Assembly: GCF_002015075.1 (NCBI RefSeq)
Contig: NZ_MUXZ01000008.1
Coordinates: 1-64,000, forward strand
Direction of reading: 5' to 3'
Length of the DNA stretch: 64,000 nucleotides
Origin: Canicola haemoglobinophilus
GTDB taxonomy: Bacteria > Pseudomonadota > Gammaproteobacteria > Enterobacterales > Pasteurellaceae
Position 1 is the first letter of the stretch, and each line of letters starts with the position of its first letter. Below the pieces are notes generated by a model. It saw only the letters and a list, made by a program, of their open reading frames with translations, was not told the origin of the DNA and did not search any database. This document shows, in pieces, positions 9,604 to 18,240 of the stretch. Made by a program: the position numbers and the translations under genes.

Positions 9604-10238
9604 TGAAAAAGATCGTTGTTTTAATTTCTGGTGAAGGATTGACATTACAGGCATTGATTGATGCCTGTAAGTGCGGTCGCATTTCAGCTGAAATTTGCGC
9701 CGTAATAAGTAATAAATCCTCTGCATTTGGTTTACAAAGAGCAAAACTAGAAAATATTCCTACCCAAACATTCTTACGCAAAAATTTTGTCGATAATCAG
9801 GCAATGGATCAAGCGATTGGCGATTATATCCAATCGATTAATGCTGATTTAATTGTTTTGGCTGGTTATATGAAAATTCTAACTGCAGAATTTACTCAGC
9901 GTTTTGTGGGGAAAATTTTGAATATTCATCCTTCTTTGTTGCCTAAATTTCCTGGTTTAAATACTTATCAACAGGCATTGGATGCTGGTGAAACTGAGCA
10001 TGGTACAACCGTGCATTTTGTGAATGAAGAAGTTGACGCAGGTGCGGTGGTATTACAAGCTAAAGTACCTGTTTTCCCTGCAGATACTGTGACAGATATT
10101 GAGCAACGAGTGAAAACGCAAGAATTACGCATTTATCCTTTAGTGGTGCAATGGTTTGTCAGTGATAGGCTCAAATTAATTAACGGAAGTGCTTATTTAG
10201 ACGGAGAACAATTACCATCACATGGCGCAAGTTATTGA
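9603..10238 (+). CDS. purN: Phosphoribosylglycinamide formyltransferase
   Basis: Transfers a formyl group from 10-formyl-THF to GAR in purine synthesis. It has 211 residues, with the catalytic NIHPSLLPKFPG loop (Asn and His) and the EEVDAGAVVLQ aspartate. The N-terminal phosphate-binding loop reads SGEGLTLQ instead of the usual SG(N/Q)GSNLQ, so the conserved Ser/Thr-Asn pair is changed. The change is conservative in length and the rest of the site is intact, so the protein is probably active. Confidence 0.93.
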   Translation: MKKIVVLISGEGLTLQALIDACKCGRISAEICAVISNKSSAFGLQRAKLENIPTQTFLRKNFVDNQAMDQAIGDYIQSINADLIVLAGYMKILTAEFTQRFVGKILNIHPSLLPKFPGLNTYQQALDAGETEHGTTVHFVNEEVDAGAVVLQAKVPVFPADTVTDIEQRVKTQELRIYPLVVQWFVSDRLKLINGSAYLDGEQLPSHGASY

Positions 10239-10241
10239 TTC

Positions 10242-10259
10242 AAGGGGCTTTCGCCCCTT
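10242..10259. terminator. Hairpin between purN and the symporter gene
   Basis: AAGGGGC / GCCCCTT with a TTTC loop lies between two converging genes. T-runs on either side are short, so it is a modest bidirectional terminator. Confidence 0.6.
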
Positions 10260-10263
10260 TAAA

Positions 10264-11619
10264 CTAAAGAGAATTGATAAAAATAACTAAGATAATGATA
10301 GGGATAATATACTTCACATAGTTAAACCAAATATTAGTGAATTTTTCACCTGCTCCTAATTCTTTTTTCGCTTCATCTTTTAATACAAATCCAACGAAAA
10401 TAGCGCTACCAAGTGCGGTTAAAATAAATAAAATATTTCCACTCACATAATCGAAAGCATCGAAAATACTCATTCCCATAATAGAGACATTGCGCCAAAC
10501 GTTATCTCCTAAAGTAGAGGGGACATTGCCTAATATAAAGATTGCGCCCAGAGTTAACGCAATAGCTTGTTTACGGTTTAGTTTGGTTTTTTCTTGTAAT
10601 GCTGTGATTAACACTTCATAAATAGTCAAGGACGTTGTTAAGGCTGCAATCACTAATAAACTAAAGAAAATCGTCGCAAAAACACCACCAGCCCACATAT
10701 GTGAAAACACAATAGGTAAGCTTTGGAATACAAGAGTTGGTCCTGAGTTTGGTGATACATTGAAAGTAAATAATGATGGGAAAATCATAAAGCCTGCTGC
10801 TAAAGCAATCAGCGTATTGACAACGCCTGTAATAGTTGCTGTTTTGACTAAATTCTCTTTTTTATCTAAATAACTAGACAATGTGATTAAAACACCGAAA
10901 CCTAAGCTTAATGCAAAGAAAACTTGACCTAATACAAAGACAAAAAGCTTACCTGTGATTTTTGAAAAATCAGGAATCAGGTAGAATTTAATTCCTTCCA
11001 TTGCTCCCGGTAAAGTTATATTTCTAACGATCATCACTAATAGAAATATAAATAATAATGGCATCAAATATTTAACCGATCGTTCAATTCCATTGACAAC
11101 GCCTTTGACCAAAATAATGTAGTTTGCTAACACAAAAAGTGCGGTATAAATCAGAATAAGCGTCGGGTTATTTTGAATATTGTCAGTAAAAAATTGTGAT
11201 GTTGTATCAATTGTTACAGGATTAGAAAGATCAAGATTACCAGAAATAAGACTACCGATATAGGTTAATACCCAACCCCCTAGAACCATGTAATAAGCAA
11301 GAATACCAAAAGATCCTAGTAGTCCCATGTAACCAAGAAGTTTCCAAGTACGGTTGATTTTTTTGCCATTTGCACTCCCTCCAAAAGCATCCACGCTATT
11401 GATTTGCATACGACGACCAATCACATTTTCTACCAAAATCATGGGGATACCAATAACGATCATGGCAAGGCAAAACAGTAAAACATATGCCCCACCACCA
11501 TTTTCTCCCACGAGATAAGGGAATCGCCAAGTTGCACCAAAACCAATCGTCGCACCAGCTACAGTAAGAACATAAGCCAGTCGACTTGACCAAGACTGTC
11601 GTTTTTCTTTTGTTGTCAT
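10264..11619 (-). CDS. Sodium-dependent amino-acid/neurotransmitter symporter family protein
   Basis: An inner-membrane NSS (LeuT-like) transporter of 451 residues, about 11-12 helices. The family signature in helix 1, GATIGFGATWRFPYLVGENG, is complete. I place the start at 11619 (MTTKEKRQSW) because it has a GAGG ribosome site; an ATG 24 bases upstream (11643) lacks one. It follows ald on the same strand, 91 bases downstream, so the pair probably imports and oxidises alanine or a similar small amino acid; the substrate is inference. Confidence 0.88.
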   Translation of the reverse strand: MTTKEKRQSWSSRLAYVLTVAGATIGFGATWRFPYLVGENGGGAYVLLFCLAMIVIGIPMILVENVIGRRMQINSVDAFGGSANGKKINRTWKLLGYMGLLGSFGILAYYMVLGGWVLTYIGSLISGNLDLSNPVTIDTTSQFFTDNIQNNPTLILIYTALFVLANYIILVKGVVNGIERSVKYLMPLLFIFLLVMIVRNITLPGAMEGIKFYLIPDFSKITGKLFVFVLGQVFFALSLGFGVLITLSSYLDKKENLVKTATITGVVNTLIALAAGFMIFPSLFTFNVSPNSGPTLVFQSLPIVFSHMWAGGVFATIFFSLLVIAALTTSLTIYEVLITALQEKTKLNRKQAIALTLGAIFILGNVPSTLGDNVWRNVSIMGMSIFDAFDYVSGNILFILTALGSAIFVGFVLKDEAKKELGAGEKFTNIWFNYVKYIIPIIILVIFINSL

Positions 11620-11643
11620 AATTACCTCAGAATAGTTAAGCAC

Positions 11644-11679
11644 AATCTTGCTAAAACCCTTCTAGGCTTTAGCAAGATT
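11644..11679 (-). other. Hairpin between ald and the symporter gene
   Basis: AATCTTGCTAAA (11644-11655) and TTTAGCAAGATT (11668-11679) form a 12-bp stem with no strong T-run on the minus strand. It could attenuate or stabilise the ald transcript and so lower symporter expression relative to ald. Confidence 0.5.
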
Positions 11680-11710
11680 TAGTGGGTGGATAATACTGAA
11701 AAAGAAACCA

Positions 11711-12820
11711 TTAAGCTAGTACAACTTCAGGTGGGGTATATTCTAGTCCAAATGCTTCGCTTACACCTTTGAAAGTACATTTACCATTATAAGTATTTAA
11801 ACCTTGCAATAGTGCTGGATCTGATAAACATGCTTCTTTTACACCTAGTTTAGCGATTTTAAGTCCATAACTGAGCGTTGAATCTGTAAGTCCTAATGTT
11901 GATGTACGAGCAACACAACCGGGCATATTGGCAACACAGTAATGGATGACTCCATCGATTTCATAAGTAGGATTATTGTGTGTGGTTGGCTTTGAAGTTT
12001 CAAAACAGCCACCTTGATCAATAGCAACATCCACCAAAACAGAACCTTTTTTCATCAATTTTAGGTCTTCACGGCGTAATAAGTGCGGTGCTTTTGCGCC
12101 AGGGATTAATACTGCACCAATTACAACATCTGCTTCAGGTAATAAATCTAAGATATTACCTCTTGAACTAGTGCGAGTTTTAATTTTCATTCCGAAGATT
12201 TGATCTATATAAGCTAGGCGTTCCGCATTAATGTCTAGAATAGTTACATCTGCGCCAATGCCAACGGCAACTTGTGCCGCATTCAATCCTACCACACCAG
12301 CACCAAGAATCACGATTTTGGCTTTAGGTGTGCCAGCGGTTCCACTCAATAATATACCCGCTCCACCAAAAGTTTTTTGGATATATTTTGCTGATTCAAG
12401 AGTCGCTAAGCGACCTGCAATAGCGCTCATTGGTGCTAGGCAAGGTAAGCCAGTTGGGGTTTTAATGGTTTCGTAAGCAATGGATTGAATTTTTTTATTC
12501 AGAAGCATTTCAGTGAGAGGTTTATCTGCAGCAAGATGAAGATAAGTATAAAGTGATTGGTTTTCTCGGAAATAATGGTATTCTTCCTCAATAGGCTCCT
12601 TAACCTTAATAATTAAATCACTTTTAGCAAAAAGTGTTTCTTTGTCTGCAATAAGCGCACCAGCCTTTTGATAGGCTTCATCGCTAAAACCAATTTCTGC
12701 ACCAGCATGGGTTTCAATATAAACAGTATGCCCAGCCTCCACATAGGATTGAACATTGGCAGGAGTTAGACCTACACGATACTCTTGAACTTTAATTTCT
12801 TTTGGACAACCAATAATCAT
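11711..12820 (-). CDS. ald: Alanine dehydrogenase
   Basis: NAD-dependent oxidative deamination of L-alanine to pyruvate and ammonium. It has 369 residues in the family order: N-terminal catalytic part GCPKEIKVQEYRVGLTPANV with Arg and Lys residues, the LHLAADKPLTEMLL segment, the NAD-binding ILGAGVVGLNAAQVA motif and the C-terminal PGCVARTSTLGLTDSTL. I chose the ATG at 12820, preceded by AGGAG; the frame stays open 29 codons further upstream without family similarity. It is probably transcribed ahead of the sodium symporter. Confidence 0.92.
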   Translation of the reverse strand: MIIGCPKEIKVQEYRVGLTPANVQSYVEAGHTVYIETHAGAEIGFSDEAYQKAGALIADKETLFAKSDLIIKVKEPIEEEYHYFRENQSLYTYLHLAADKPLTEMLLNKKIQSIAYETIKTPTGLPCLAPMSAIAGRLATLESAKYIQKTFGGAGILLSGTAGTPKAKIVILGAGVVGLNAAQVAVGIGADVTILDINAERLAYIDQIFGMKIKTRTSSRGNILDLLPEADVVIGAVLIPGAKAPHLLRREDLKLMKKGSVLVDVAIDQGGCFETSKPTTHNNPTYEIDGVIHYCVANMPGCVARTSTLGLTDSTLSYGLKIAKLGVKEACLSDPALLQGLNTYNGKCTFKGVSEAFGLEYTPPEVVLA

Positions 12821-13104
12821 TTTATTTTCTCCTGAGTATGTTTGAATTGACCATTTTTGTAACCAAAAATGATGTAAATTGTTACAATATATTTCAAATG
12901 TTAACAACTTATTAACATTGTATTGTTTTTAAAAGATTAAAAATGCGAAATGCTTCACACTTTTAGCAAAAATATCTAGTTGTTCGAAATGGTGACATTT
13001 ACATTGCACTTTCTTTTACAAAAAGTGCGGTAATTTTTCTGCGAGTTTTTAGATTTGTTTGCTATAGTAAGCACAATTTTTTGATGAGCGTTTTAGGATA
13101 AAAA

Positions 13105-13647
13105 ATGGCAGAAAAAATCATTATTGCTGAAAGTCAATTCATGCGCACAATTTCTCGCATTTCCCATGAAATTATTGAAAAGCATCAATCTTTAGATGAT
13201 GTGATAATTGTTGGGATTAAGCGTAGAGGTGCTGAAATCGCAGAATTACTAAAGCGAAGAATTGCTGAGTTGAGTAACATTGAGTTGCCTTCTATTGATT
13301 TGGATATTACTTTTTATCGTGATGATTTAGAGTATGCAGACCAACAACACCAATTGCCCGTTTATAGTGGCGCATCAAATTATATTAATATCCAAAATAA
13401 AACCTTGATTTTAGTGGATGATGTATTGTTTACGGGGCGCACAATTCGCGCCGCACTTGATGCTTTGGTTGATTTTGGTCGGGCTGCGAAAGTGGAGCTA
13501 GTGATTTTTGTTGATCGTGGGCACAGAGAATTACCTATTCGAGCCGATTATGTTGGGAAAAATATTCCAACCAGTCGCAGTGAACAAGTGCAAGTTCGCA
13601 CAATGCAATTTGATGGGCGTTACGAAGTAGCATTATTGACAAAATAA
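13105..13647 (+). CDS. pyrR: PyrR-type uracil phosphoribosyltransferase / regulator
   Basis: A 180-residue phosphoribosyltransferase with the PRPP loop TLILVDDVLFTGRTIRAALD and the PyrR region VGIKRRGAEIAELL. In Gram-positives PyrR attenuates pyr operons by binding mRNA; in Haemophilus the salvage activity (uracil to UMP) is the safer assignment, since no pyr operon or attenuator adjoins it here. An uptake sequence lies 80 bases upstream. surA follows after 81 bases. Confidence 0.9.
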   Translation: MAEKIIIAESQFMRTISRISHEIIEKHQSLDDVIIVGIKRRGAEIAELLKRRIAELSNIELPSIDLDITFYRDDLEYADQQHQLPVYSGASNYINIQNKTLILVDDVLFTGRTIRAALDALVDFGRAAKVELVIFVDRGHRELPIRADYVGKNIPTSRSEQVQVRTMQFDGRYEVALLTK

Positions 13648-13728
13648 GGTTTGTGAACCTTTTGTAAAATTGCTACTCTAAGGAACGGTTTTACAAACTT
13701 ATCGTGGAATAACAAAGCGGAATAAAAA

Positions 13729-14673
13729 ATGAAAGTATTCAATTTAAAAACAGTTTTATTTTCAATCGTTGGATTATTTAGTGTTGCAACAACTGCACAA
13801 GCACGTGAAAGAGTTGTGGCTGCAGTGGATGGCAATCCAATTTTAGAAAGCCAAGTGAAAAGAGCATTGGGCAAACGTGCAAATAACGAAGCTAATCGTC
13901 AAGCAGCTTTAGAGAGCGTCATTGATGATTTATTGGTACAAAAAGCGATTCAGCAATCAGCTGTAAAGGTAAGCCAAGCTCATATTGACCAAATTATTGA
14001 AGGGATTGCTGCTCAAAATGGCTTAACTTTCGGACAGCTTCTTGATGCTTTAGATTATCAAGGCATTAATTATCAGGCTTATCGCAAACAAATTGCTAAT
14101 CAAATCATCATGGGTGAAGTTCGTAATCAAGCAATTGGAAGCAGCGTTGATGTCACTCGTGAAGAAGTTCAGGCTCTAGGAAAACAGCTACTTGAGCAAG
14201 CTAAGTCACAAGGAAAAGAGAAAAAAGTAACCGCACCTGAATACAATGTGCGCCATATTTTATTGAAATTAAATCCGTTGTTAAATGATGCACAAGCGAA
14301 AGCACAATTGACACAAATTCGCTCAGATATTTTGGCAAACAAAATTTCTTTTGCGGATGCTGCGTTAAAATATTCTAAAGATTACCTTTCTGGTGCAAAT
14401 GGTGGAAGTTTAGGTTTTATGTTCCCTGATGCGTATGCGCCACAATTTGCAAAAACTATCCAATCTACTAAAAAAGGCGTGATTTCTGCACCATTTAAAA
14501 CTGAGTTCGGTTGGCATATTTTAGAAGTGACAGATGTGCGTGATGGCGATAGAACTCAAGATGCTTATATGCAAGAAGCATATCAGCAAATTGTCAATCA
14601 ACAATTAAAAGAAGCATCTGGCGACTGGGTAAAAGCCCTACGTAAACGTGCTAATATTCAATATTTCAATTAA
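13729..14673 (+). CDS. surA: Periplasmic chaperone / peptidyl-prolyl isomerase SurA (short form)
   Basis: Escorts outer-membrane proteins through the periplasm. A signal peptide spans about residues 1-25 (cleavage after TTAQA). The chaperone SurA_N region follows, then one parvulin domain (about 174-272) with YNVRHILLKLNP, GGSLGFMFPDAYAP and FGWHILEV. At 314 residues it has one parvulin domain where E. coli SurA (428) has two. It is followed by a terminator and then rsmA. Confidence 0.9.
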   Translation: MKVFNLKTVLFSIVGLFSVATTAQARERVVAAVDGNPILESQVKRALGKRANNEANRQAALESVIDDLLVQKAIQQSAVKVSQAHIDQIIEGIAAQNGLTFGQLLDALDYQGINYQAYRKQIANQIIMGEVRNQAIGSSVDVTREEVQALGKQLLEQAKSQGKEKKVTAPEYNVRHILLKLNPLLNDAQAKAQLTQIRSDILANKISFADAALKYSKDYLSGANGGSLGFMFPDAYAPQFAKTIQSTKKGVISAPFKTEFGWHILEVTDVRDGDRTQDAYMQEAYQQIVNQQLKEASGDWVKALRKRANIQYFN

Positions 14674-14680
14674 TCATCAG

Positions 14681-14710
14681 ATCCCGGCGCAAAGTCGGGA
14701 TTTTTGTTTT
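14681..14710 (+). terminator. Terminator of surA
   Basis: ATCCCG / CGGGAT stem (14681-14701) is followed by TTTTTGTTTT, directly after the surA stop. Confidence 0.8.
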
Positions 14711-14747
14711 ATAATACCGCCAATTTTTACCATTCAAATTTTCACTT

Positions 14748-15620
14748 ATGAATTCAAAAAAACATTTAGGACATACCGCGCGTAAGCGTTTTGGGCAAAA
14801 TTTCTTGCATGATAATAATGTTATCCAAAATATTGTGATGGCAATTTATCCACAAAAAGATCAATTTTTACTTGAGATTGGACCGGGTTTAGGGGCATTG
14901 ACAGAACCAGTGGCAGAAAAAGTAGAGCGCTTAACTGTTGTTGAACTGGATCGTGATCTTGCTGAACGTTTACGTCATCATCCATTTTTACATCAAAAGC
15001 TCAATGTCATTGAACATGATGCGATGCAATTTAATTTTGAACAGCTTTATATTGATGAAAAACTCGCTGAGAAAAATCAGAAATTGCGTGTTTTTGGTAA
15101 CTTGCCTTACAACATTTCCACACCTTTAATGTTTCATTTATTCAAGTACCATGCAATTATTCAAGATATGCACTTTATGTTGCAAAAAGAAGTGGTAAAA
15201 CGCCTTTGTGCTGCTCCTAATAGTAAAGCCTATGGACGCTTAACTATTATGGCGCAATATTTTTGCCAAGTATTACCAGTGTTAGAAGTGCCACCAAGTG
15301 CCTTTAAACCAGCGCCTAAAGTGGATTCAGCGGTTGTACGTCTTGTGCCACATAAAGAATTGCCACATCCTGTAAAAGATTTGTATTGGTTAAATCGAGT
15401 GACTACCCAAGCCTTTAACCAGCGCCGAAAAACCTTACGCAATGCCTTATCAACTTTATTTTCCGCTGAACAATTGACCACACTTGATATTGATTTAAAT
15501 GCACGAGCAGAAAACCTCTCTATTGCTGATTATGCAAAATTGGCTAATTATCTCGCTGATAATCCGCCAGCAGACAAGCAAGAGATAGGCGAAGATGAGA
15601 TTTTGTTAGATTTAGAATAA
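14748..15620 (+). CDS. rsmA: 16S rRNA dimethyladenosine transferase (KsgA)
   Basis: Dimethylates the two adjacent adenosines in helix 45 of 16S rRNA late in 30S assembly. It has 290 residues: KRFGQNFLHD near the N-terminus, SAM motif LEIGPGLGALTEP, the acidic VVELDRDLAERL and the catalytic NLPYNIST. apaH starts 18 bases downstream, the usual rsmA-apaH pair. Confidence 0.97.
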   Translation: MNSKKHLGHTARKRFGQNFLHDNNVIQNIVMAIYPQKDQFLLEIGPGLGALTEPVAEKVERLTVVELDRDLAERLRHHPFLHQKLNVIEHDAMQFNFEQLYIDEKLAEKNQKLRVFGNLPYNISTPLMFHLFKYHAIIQDMHFMLQKEVVKRLCAAPNSKAYGRLTIMAQYFCQVLPVLEVPPSAFKPAPKVDSAVVRLVPHKELPHPVKDLYWLNRVTTQAFNQRRKTLRNALSTLFSAEQLTTLDIDLNARAENLSIADYAKLANYLADNPPADKQEIGEDEILLDLE

Positions 15621-15638
15621 CCAATAAATAGCAACATT

Positions 15639-16463
15639 ATGGCAACTTATTTAGTCGGTGATTTACAAGGCTGCTATGACGAATTACAGCTTTTATTAGA
15701 GCAAGTTCAATTCAATCCTAAACAAGATAAGCTTTATCTGGTAGGCGATTTAGTTGCTCGTGGGGATAAATCTTTGGACTGTTTGCGCTTGGTAAAATCC
15801 TTAGGAACATCAGCACAAACTGTTTTAGGCAACCATGATTTGCATTTAATTTCCACCGCACTTGGTATCAAAAAAATTAAGCCTAAAGATCGGGTCGATG
15901 AGATTTTTGCTGCCCCAGATTTTGCCGAACTTATTGATTGGTTGCGTCAGCAGCCATTACTGGTTCATGATGAAAAATGTGATTTTGTCATGACTCACGC
16001 AGGCATTTCGCCAGATTGGGATTTAGCTACTGCGAAAGCTTGTGCTAAAGAAGTAGAAAATGAATTACAAAATGGCGATTATCATTATTTAATCAGTAAT
16101 ATGTATGACAATCAGCCTGATCGTTGGTCTACGGATTTACAAGGATTAGCACGCTTACGTTATAGCATTAATGCTTTTACGCGTATGCGTTTTTGCTATT
16201 GGGATCATCGTTTAGATTTTGATTGCAAAGCTCCTGTGGATCAAGCACCACAAGAACTTACTCCTTGGTTTAATTTGAATAATCCATTATTTAAAACACA
16301 AAATCTCGTTTTTGGGCATTGGGCGAGTTTAGTGGATACGCCAACACCTAGCAATATTTATGCGCTCGATACGGGCTGTGTTTGGGGCAATCGTATGACA
16401 ATGTTGCGTTGGGAAGATAAGCAATATTTTGTACAAAGAGCGGTAAAAAATTATGCTGAATAG
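15639..16463 (+). CDS. apaH: Bis(5'-nucleosyl)-tetraphosphatase (symmetrical)
   Basis: Hydrolyses Ap4A to two ADP and can remove Np4 caps from RNA. It has 274 residues and the metallophosphatase motifs GDLQGCYDEL, GDLVARGDKS and GNHDLHL, then THAGISPDWD and the C-terminal FGHWA histidine. It is second gene after rsmA. A weak hairpin (GTAAGGT / ACCTTAC, 16463-16488) follows without a T-run. Confidence 0.96.
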   Translation: MATYLVGDLQGCYDELQLLLEQVQFNPKQDKLYLVGDLVARGDKSLDCLRLVKSLGTSAQTVLGNHDLHLISTALGIKKIKPKDRVDEIFAAPDFAELIDWLRQQPLLVHDEKCDFVMTHAGISPDWDLATAKACAKEVENELQNGDYHYLISNMYDNQPDRWSTDLQGLARLRYSINAFTRMRFCYWDHRLDFDCKAPVDQAPQELTPWFNLNNPLFKTQNLVFGHWASLVDTPTPSNIYALDTGCVWGNRMTMLRWEDKQYFVQRAVKNYAE

Positions 16464-16498
16464 TAAGGTACAACTTATTGCACCTTACAATCTATTGA

Positions 16499-17233
16499 TT
16501 AAAGATAATGACTGCGAAAGTCTTCAATTTGTTTTCCTATATTTTCAAAATGTGTTTTATCTAGGCGTTGAAGACAGCGAACAATGAGTTTTTTTCCTTC
16601 TGTGACTGCTAAAGCGTAGTTATCAGCTTGCCATTGCTCTTTAGTAAAGCCGCTCACTTCTTCTTGACACTGAAAATCAGTATTTTGAAAATAGAATTGG
16701 GAGCTGTCTTTCAAATTGTCCTTTTGGAAACGTACAGCAATAGCGAATTGTACCGCTAATTTATAATGCTCATTATCATAAACAAGATAATTATCGCCAT
16801 GAACGAAATAGAGTGGAATTTGACTGTAATTTATTGGCTTACTGAAAACAATATTTTGCTTTAATAATTCCTTATATTTTGGATAAGCATAGCTGATACT
16901 GATATTTTGAATTGGCGTAATTTCGCCCATTAAATCTTCTTTTGAATGAGTATAAATCTTGGCTCTACAAGCTCCAATTAAGTTAAAAAGTGAGAAAGGG
17001 TTACAAAGAATTGTTTCCGCAACATCGCCAGCTACCGCACTTGCATTATGCCCTCTTGTAATAATGCGAAGATTTTCGACTCGTTTTGGTTTAAGTTTCA
17101 ATGATGTTAATTGAAATGTACTGTGATTAGCCAAAGTAATGGTATCTTCAATACCAACAACTTCCTTTGAACTTGATGAACAAGCGGTTAAAACAACCGT
17201 TGCTAACATTGTCAAAAATATATTTTTTGCCAT
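16499..17233 (-). CDS. Uncharacterised lipoprotein
   Basis: A 244-residue protein with a clear lipoprotein signal, MAKNIFLTMLATVVLTACSS (lipobox LTAC, Cys18). No family is recognised. The mature part has four further cysteines (near ILCNP, GACRA, DFQCQ and VRCLQ), compatible with two disulfides in the periplasm. It lies 12 bases after another small lipoprotein gene on the same strand, so the two are likely co-transcribed. Confidence 0.75.
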   Translation of the reverse strand: MAKNIFLTMLATVVLTACSSSSKEVVGIEDTITLANHSTFQLTSLKLKPKRVENLRIITRGHNASAVAGDVAETILCNPFSLFNLIGACRAKIYTHSKEDLMGEITPIQNISISYAYPKYKELLKQNIVFSKPINYSQIPLYFVHGDNYLVYDNEHYKLAVQFAIAVRFQKDNLKDSSQFYFQNTDFQCQEEVSGFTKEQWQADNYALAVTEGKKLIVRCLQRLDKTHFENIGKQIEDFRSHYL

Positions 17234-17245
17234 TTAGATTATCCT

Positions 17246-17551
17246 TTAATAAAGTTGATATCCTTGTTTTTGCAATGCATCAACTTTTTCTTGCCATGCT
17301 TTTTTGTCTTCTGGATAAACTTGCCAGCGGAAACCATCAGCGATCATACAGCTATGGATTAATGAGATTTCCCCTGAGGGATCAACTTTATTCATTCCAA
17401 CATCATATTTGCATTTTGCCAATTTTGTGCTTGCATCTCGTGCGGTTGCTCCTTCTTTATACCAGTATGGCTCAGGTTGAGGAGGATAAGGTCGCATCAT
17501 TAAGCAGCCAGCTAAGCGAAAAGATAGGCTAAGTAGTACAAATCTTTTCAT
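17246..17551 (-). CDS. Small uncharacterised lipoprotein
   Basis: 101 residues beginning MKRFVLLSLSFRLAGCLMMR; LAGC at residues 13-16 is a usable lipobox. The mature part is proline/tyrosine rich at first (PYPPQPEPYWYK), then has two cysteines (AKCKYD and HSCMIADGFRW) and ends KQGYQLY. Similar short lipoproteins with a C-terminal 'GY' repeat occur in Pasteurellaceae, but I cannot name a function. It is upstream partner of the 244-residue lipoprotein and divergent from the HTH regulator. Confidence 0.7.
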   Translation of the reverse strand: MKRFVLLSLSFRLAGCLMMRPYPPQPEPYWYKEGATARDASTKLAKCKYDVGMNKVDPSGEISLIHSCMIADGFRWQVYPEDKKAWQEKVDALQKQGYQLY

Positions 17552-17690
17552 TTTAATTCCCTTTTGAGTTGTAAATTATAGTTGATACTCATTAGTTGAG
17601 TATATTTTGAAATATACAACATCAAAACAATCAACTCAAGAGTATAAATGGGAAAAATATCATTCATTGAATATTTTTACGGGTAAGAGA

Positions 17691-18065
17691 ATGAGTAGAT
17701 TTGTTGCTGTTGAAGTAGATGTTGCTATTGGAAGAAAAATTCAACAAAGAAGAAAAGAATTAGGTTTAACCGCAGAAAATTTAGCAGAGCAAATTGGCGT
17801 TTCTCAACAACAATTTTCGCGTTATGAACGTGGTGCGACAAAAATTAATGTTGCTCATTTGGTCAATATTGCCGTGATTTTGGATACCCCAATTAGCTGG
17901 TTTTTTGCAGATAGCAAAGCAGATAATTTAACTTTTTCTTCGCAAGAAACCTATGTTCCATTAAGGAATGACGCACTAAAATCTAGATTGGATTATCATT
18001 GGGCAAAACTATCTAATGAACAACGTAGAAATTTAATTAATTTTTTAGACGTAATGAATAAATAA
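17691..18065 (+). CDS. Cro/CI-type HTH transcriptional regulator
   Basis: A small DNA-binding protein of 124 residues. The HTH_XRE domain covers about residues 10-64: GRKIQQRRKELGLTAENLAE, QIGVSQQQFSRYERG, NVAHLVNIAVILDTPISWFF. I prefer the ATG at 17691 (MSRFVAVEVD) because the domain begins right after it; the frame is open back to 17607. It stands alone beside the lipoprotein pair, which it could regulate (inference). No phage or toxin partner is seen. Confidence 0.75.
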   Translation: MSRFVAVEVDVAIGRKIQQRRKELGLTAENLAEQIGVSQQQFSRYERGATKINVAHLVNIAVILDTPISWFFADSKADNLTFSSQETYVPLRNDALKSRLDYHWAKLSNEQRRNLINFLDVMNK

Positions 18066-18168
18066 TTCACTGACGAGTTCCATTGAGTCAACAGTGTTAT
18101 CAATAATTTTCCTATCAATTTTAGCCATTTTCGGCTATCCTATACCACATTTTCTATCTTCAATTTAG

Positions 18169-18215
18169 ACCGCACTTTTTACTTCTTTTGAGGCATTCCA
18201 CACCAAAAGTGCGGT
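18169..18215. repeat. Inverted pair of uptake sequences before leuS
   Basis: ACCGCACTTTT (18169-18179) and AAAAGTGCGGT (18205-18215) face each other with a 25-base spacer, between the HTH gene and leuS. The long loop makes it a weak terminator. Confidence 0.6.
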
Positions 18216-18240
18216 AGGTTTTCATATAAAAGGTAATATT

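Noticed and set aside
13620..13874. Minus-strand frame of 84 codons across the pyrR-surA gap.
   Set aside because: It overlaps the surA signal peptide region in antisense and has no family features.
17180..17188. ACAAGCGGT within the lipoprotein gene.
   Set aside because: It is in the signal-peptide codons and has no Apl-type flank, so chance is the simpler reading.
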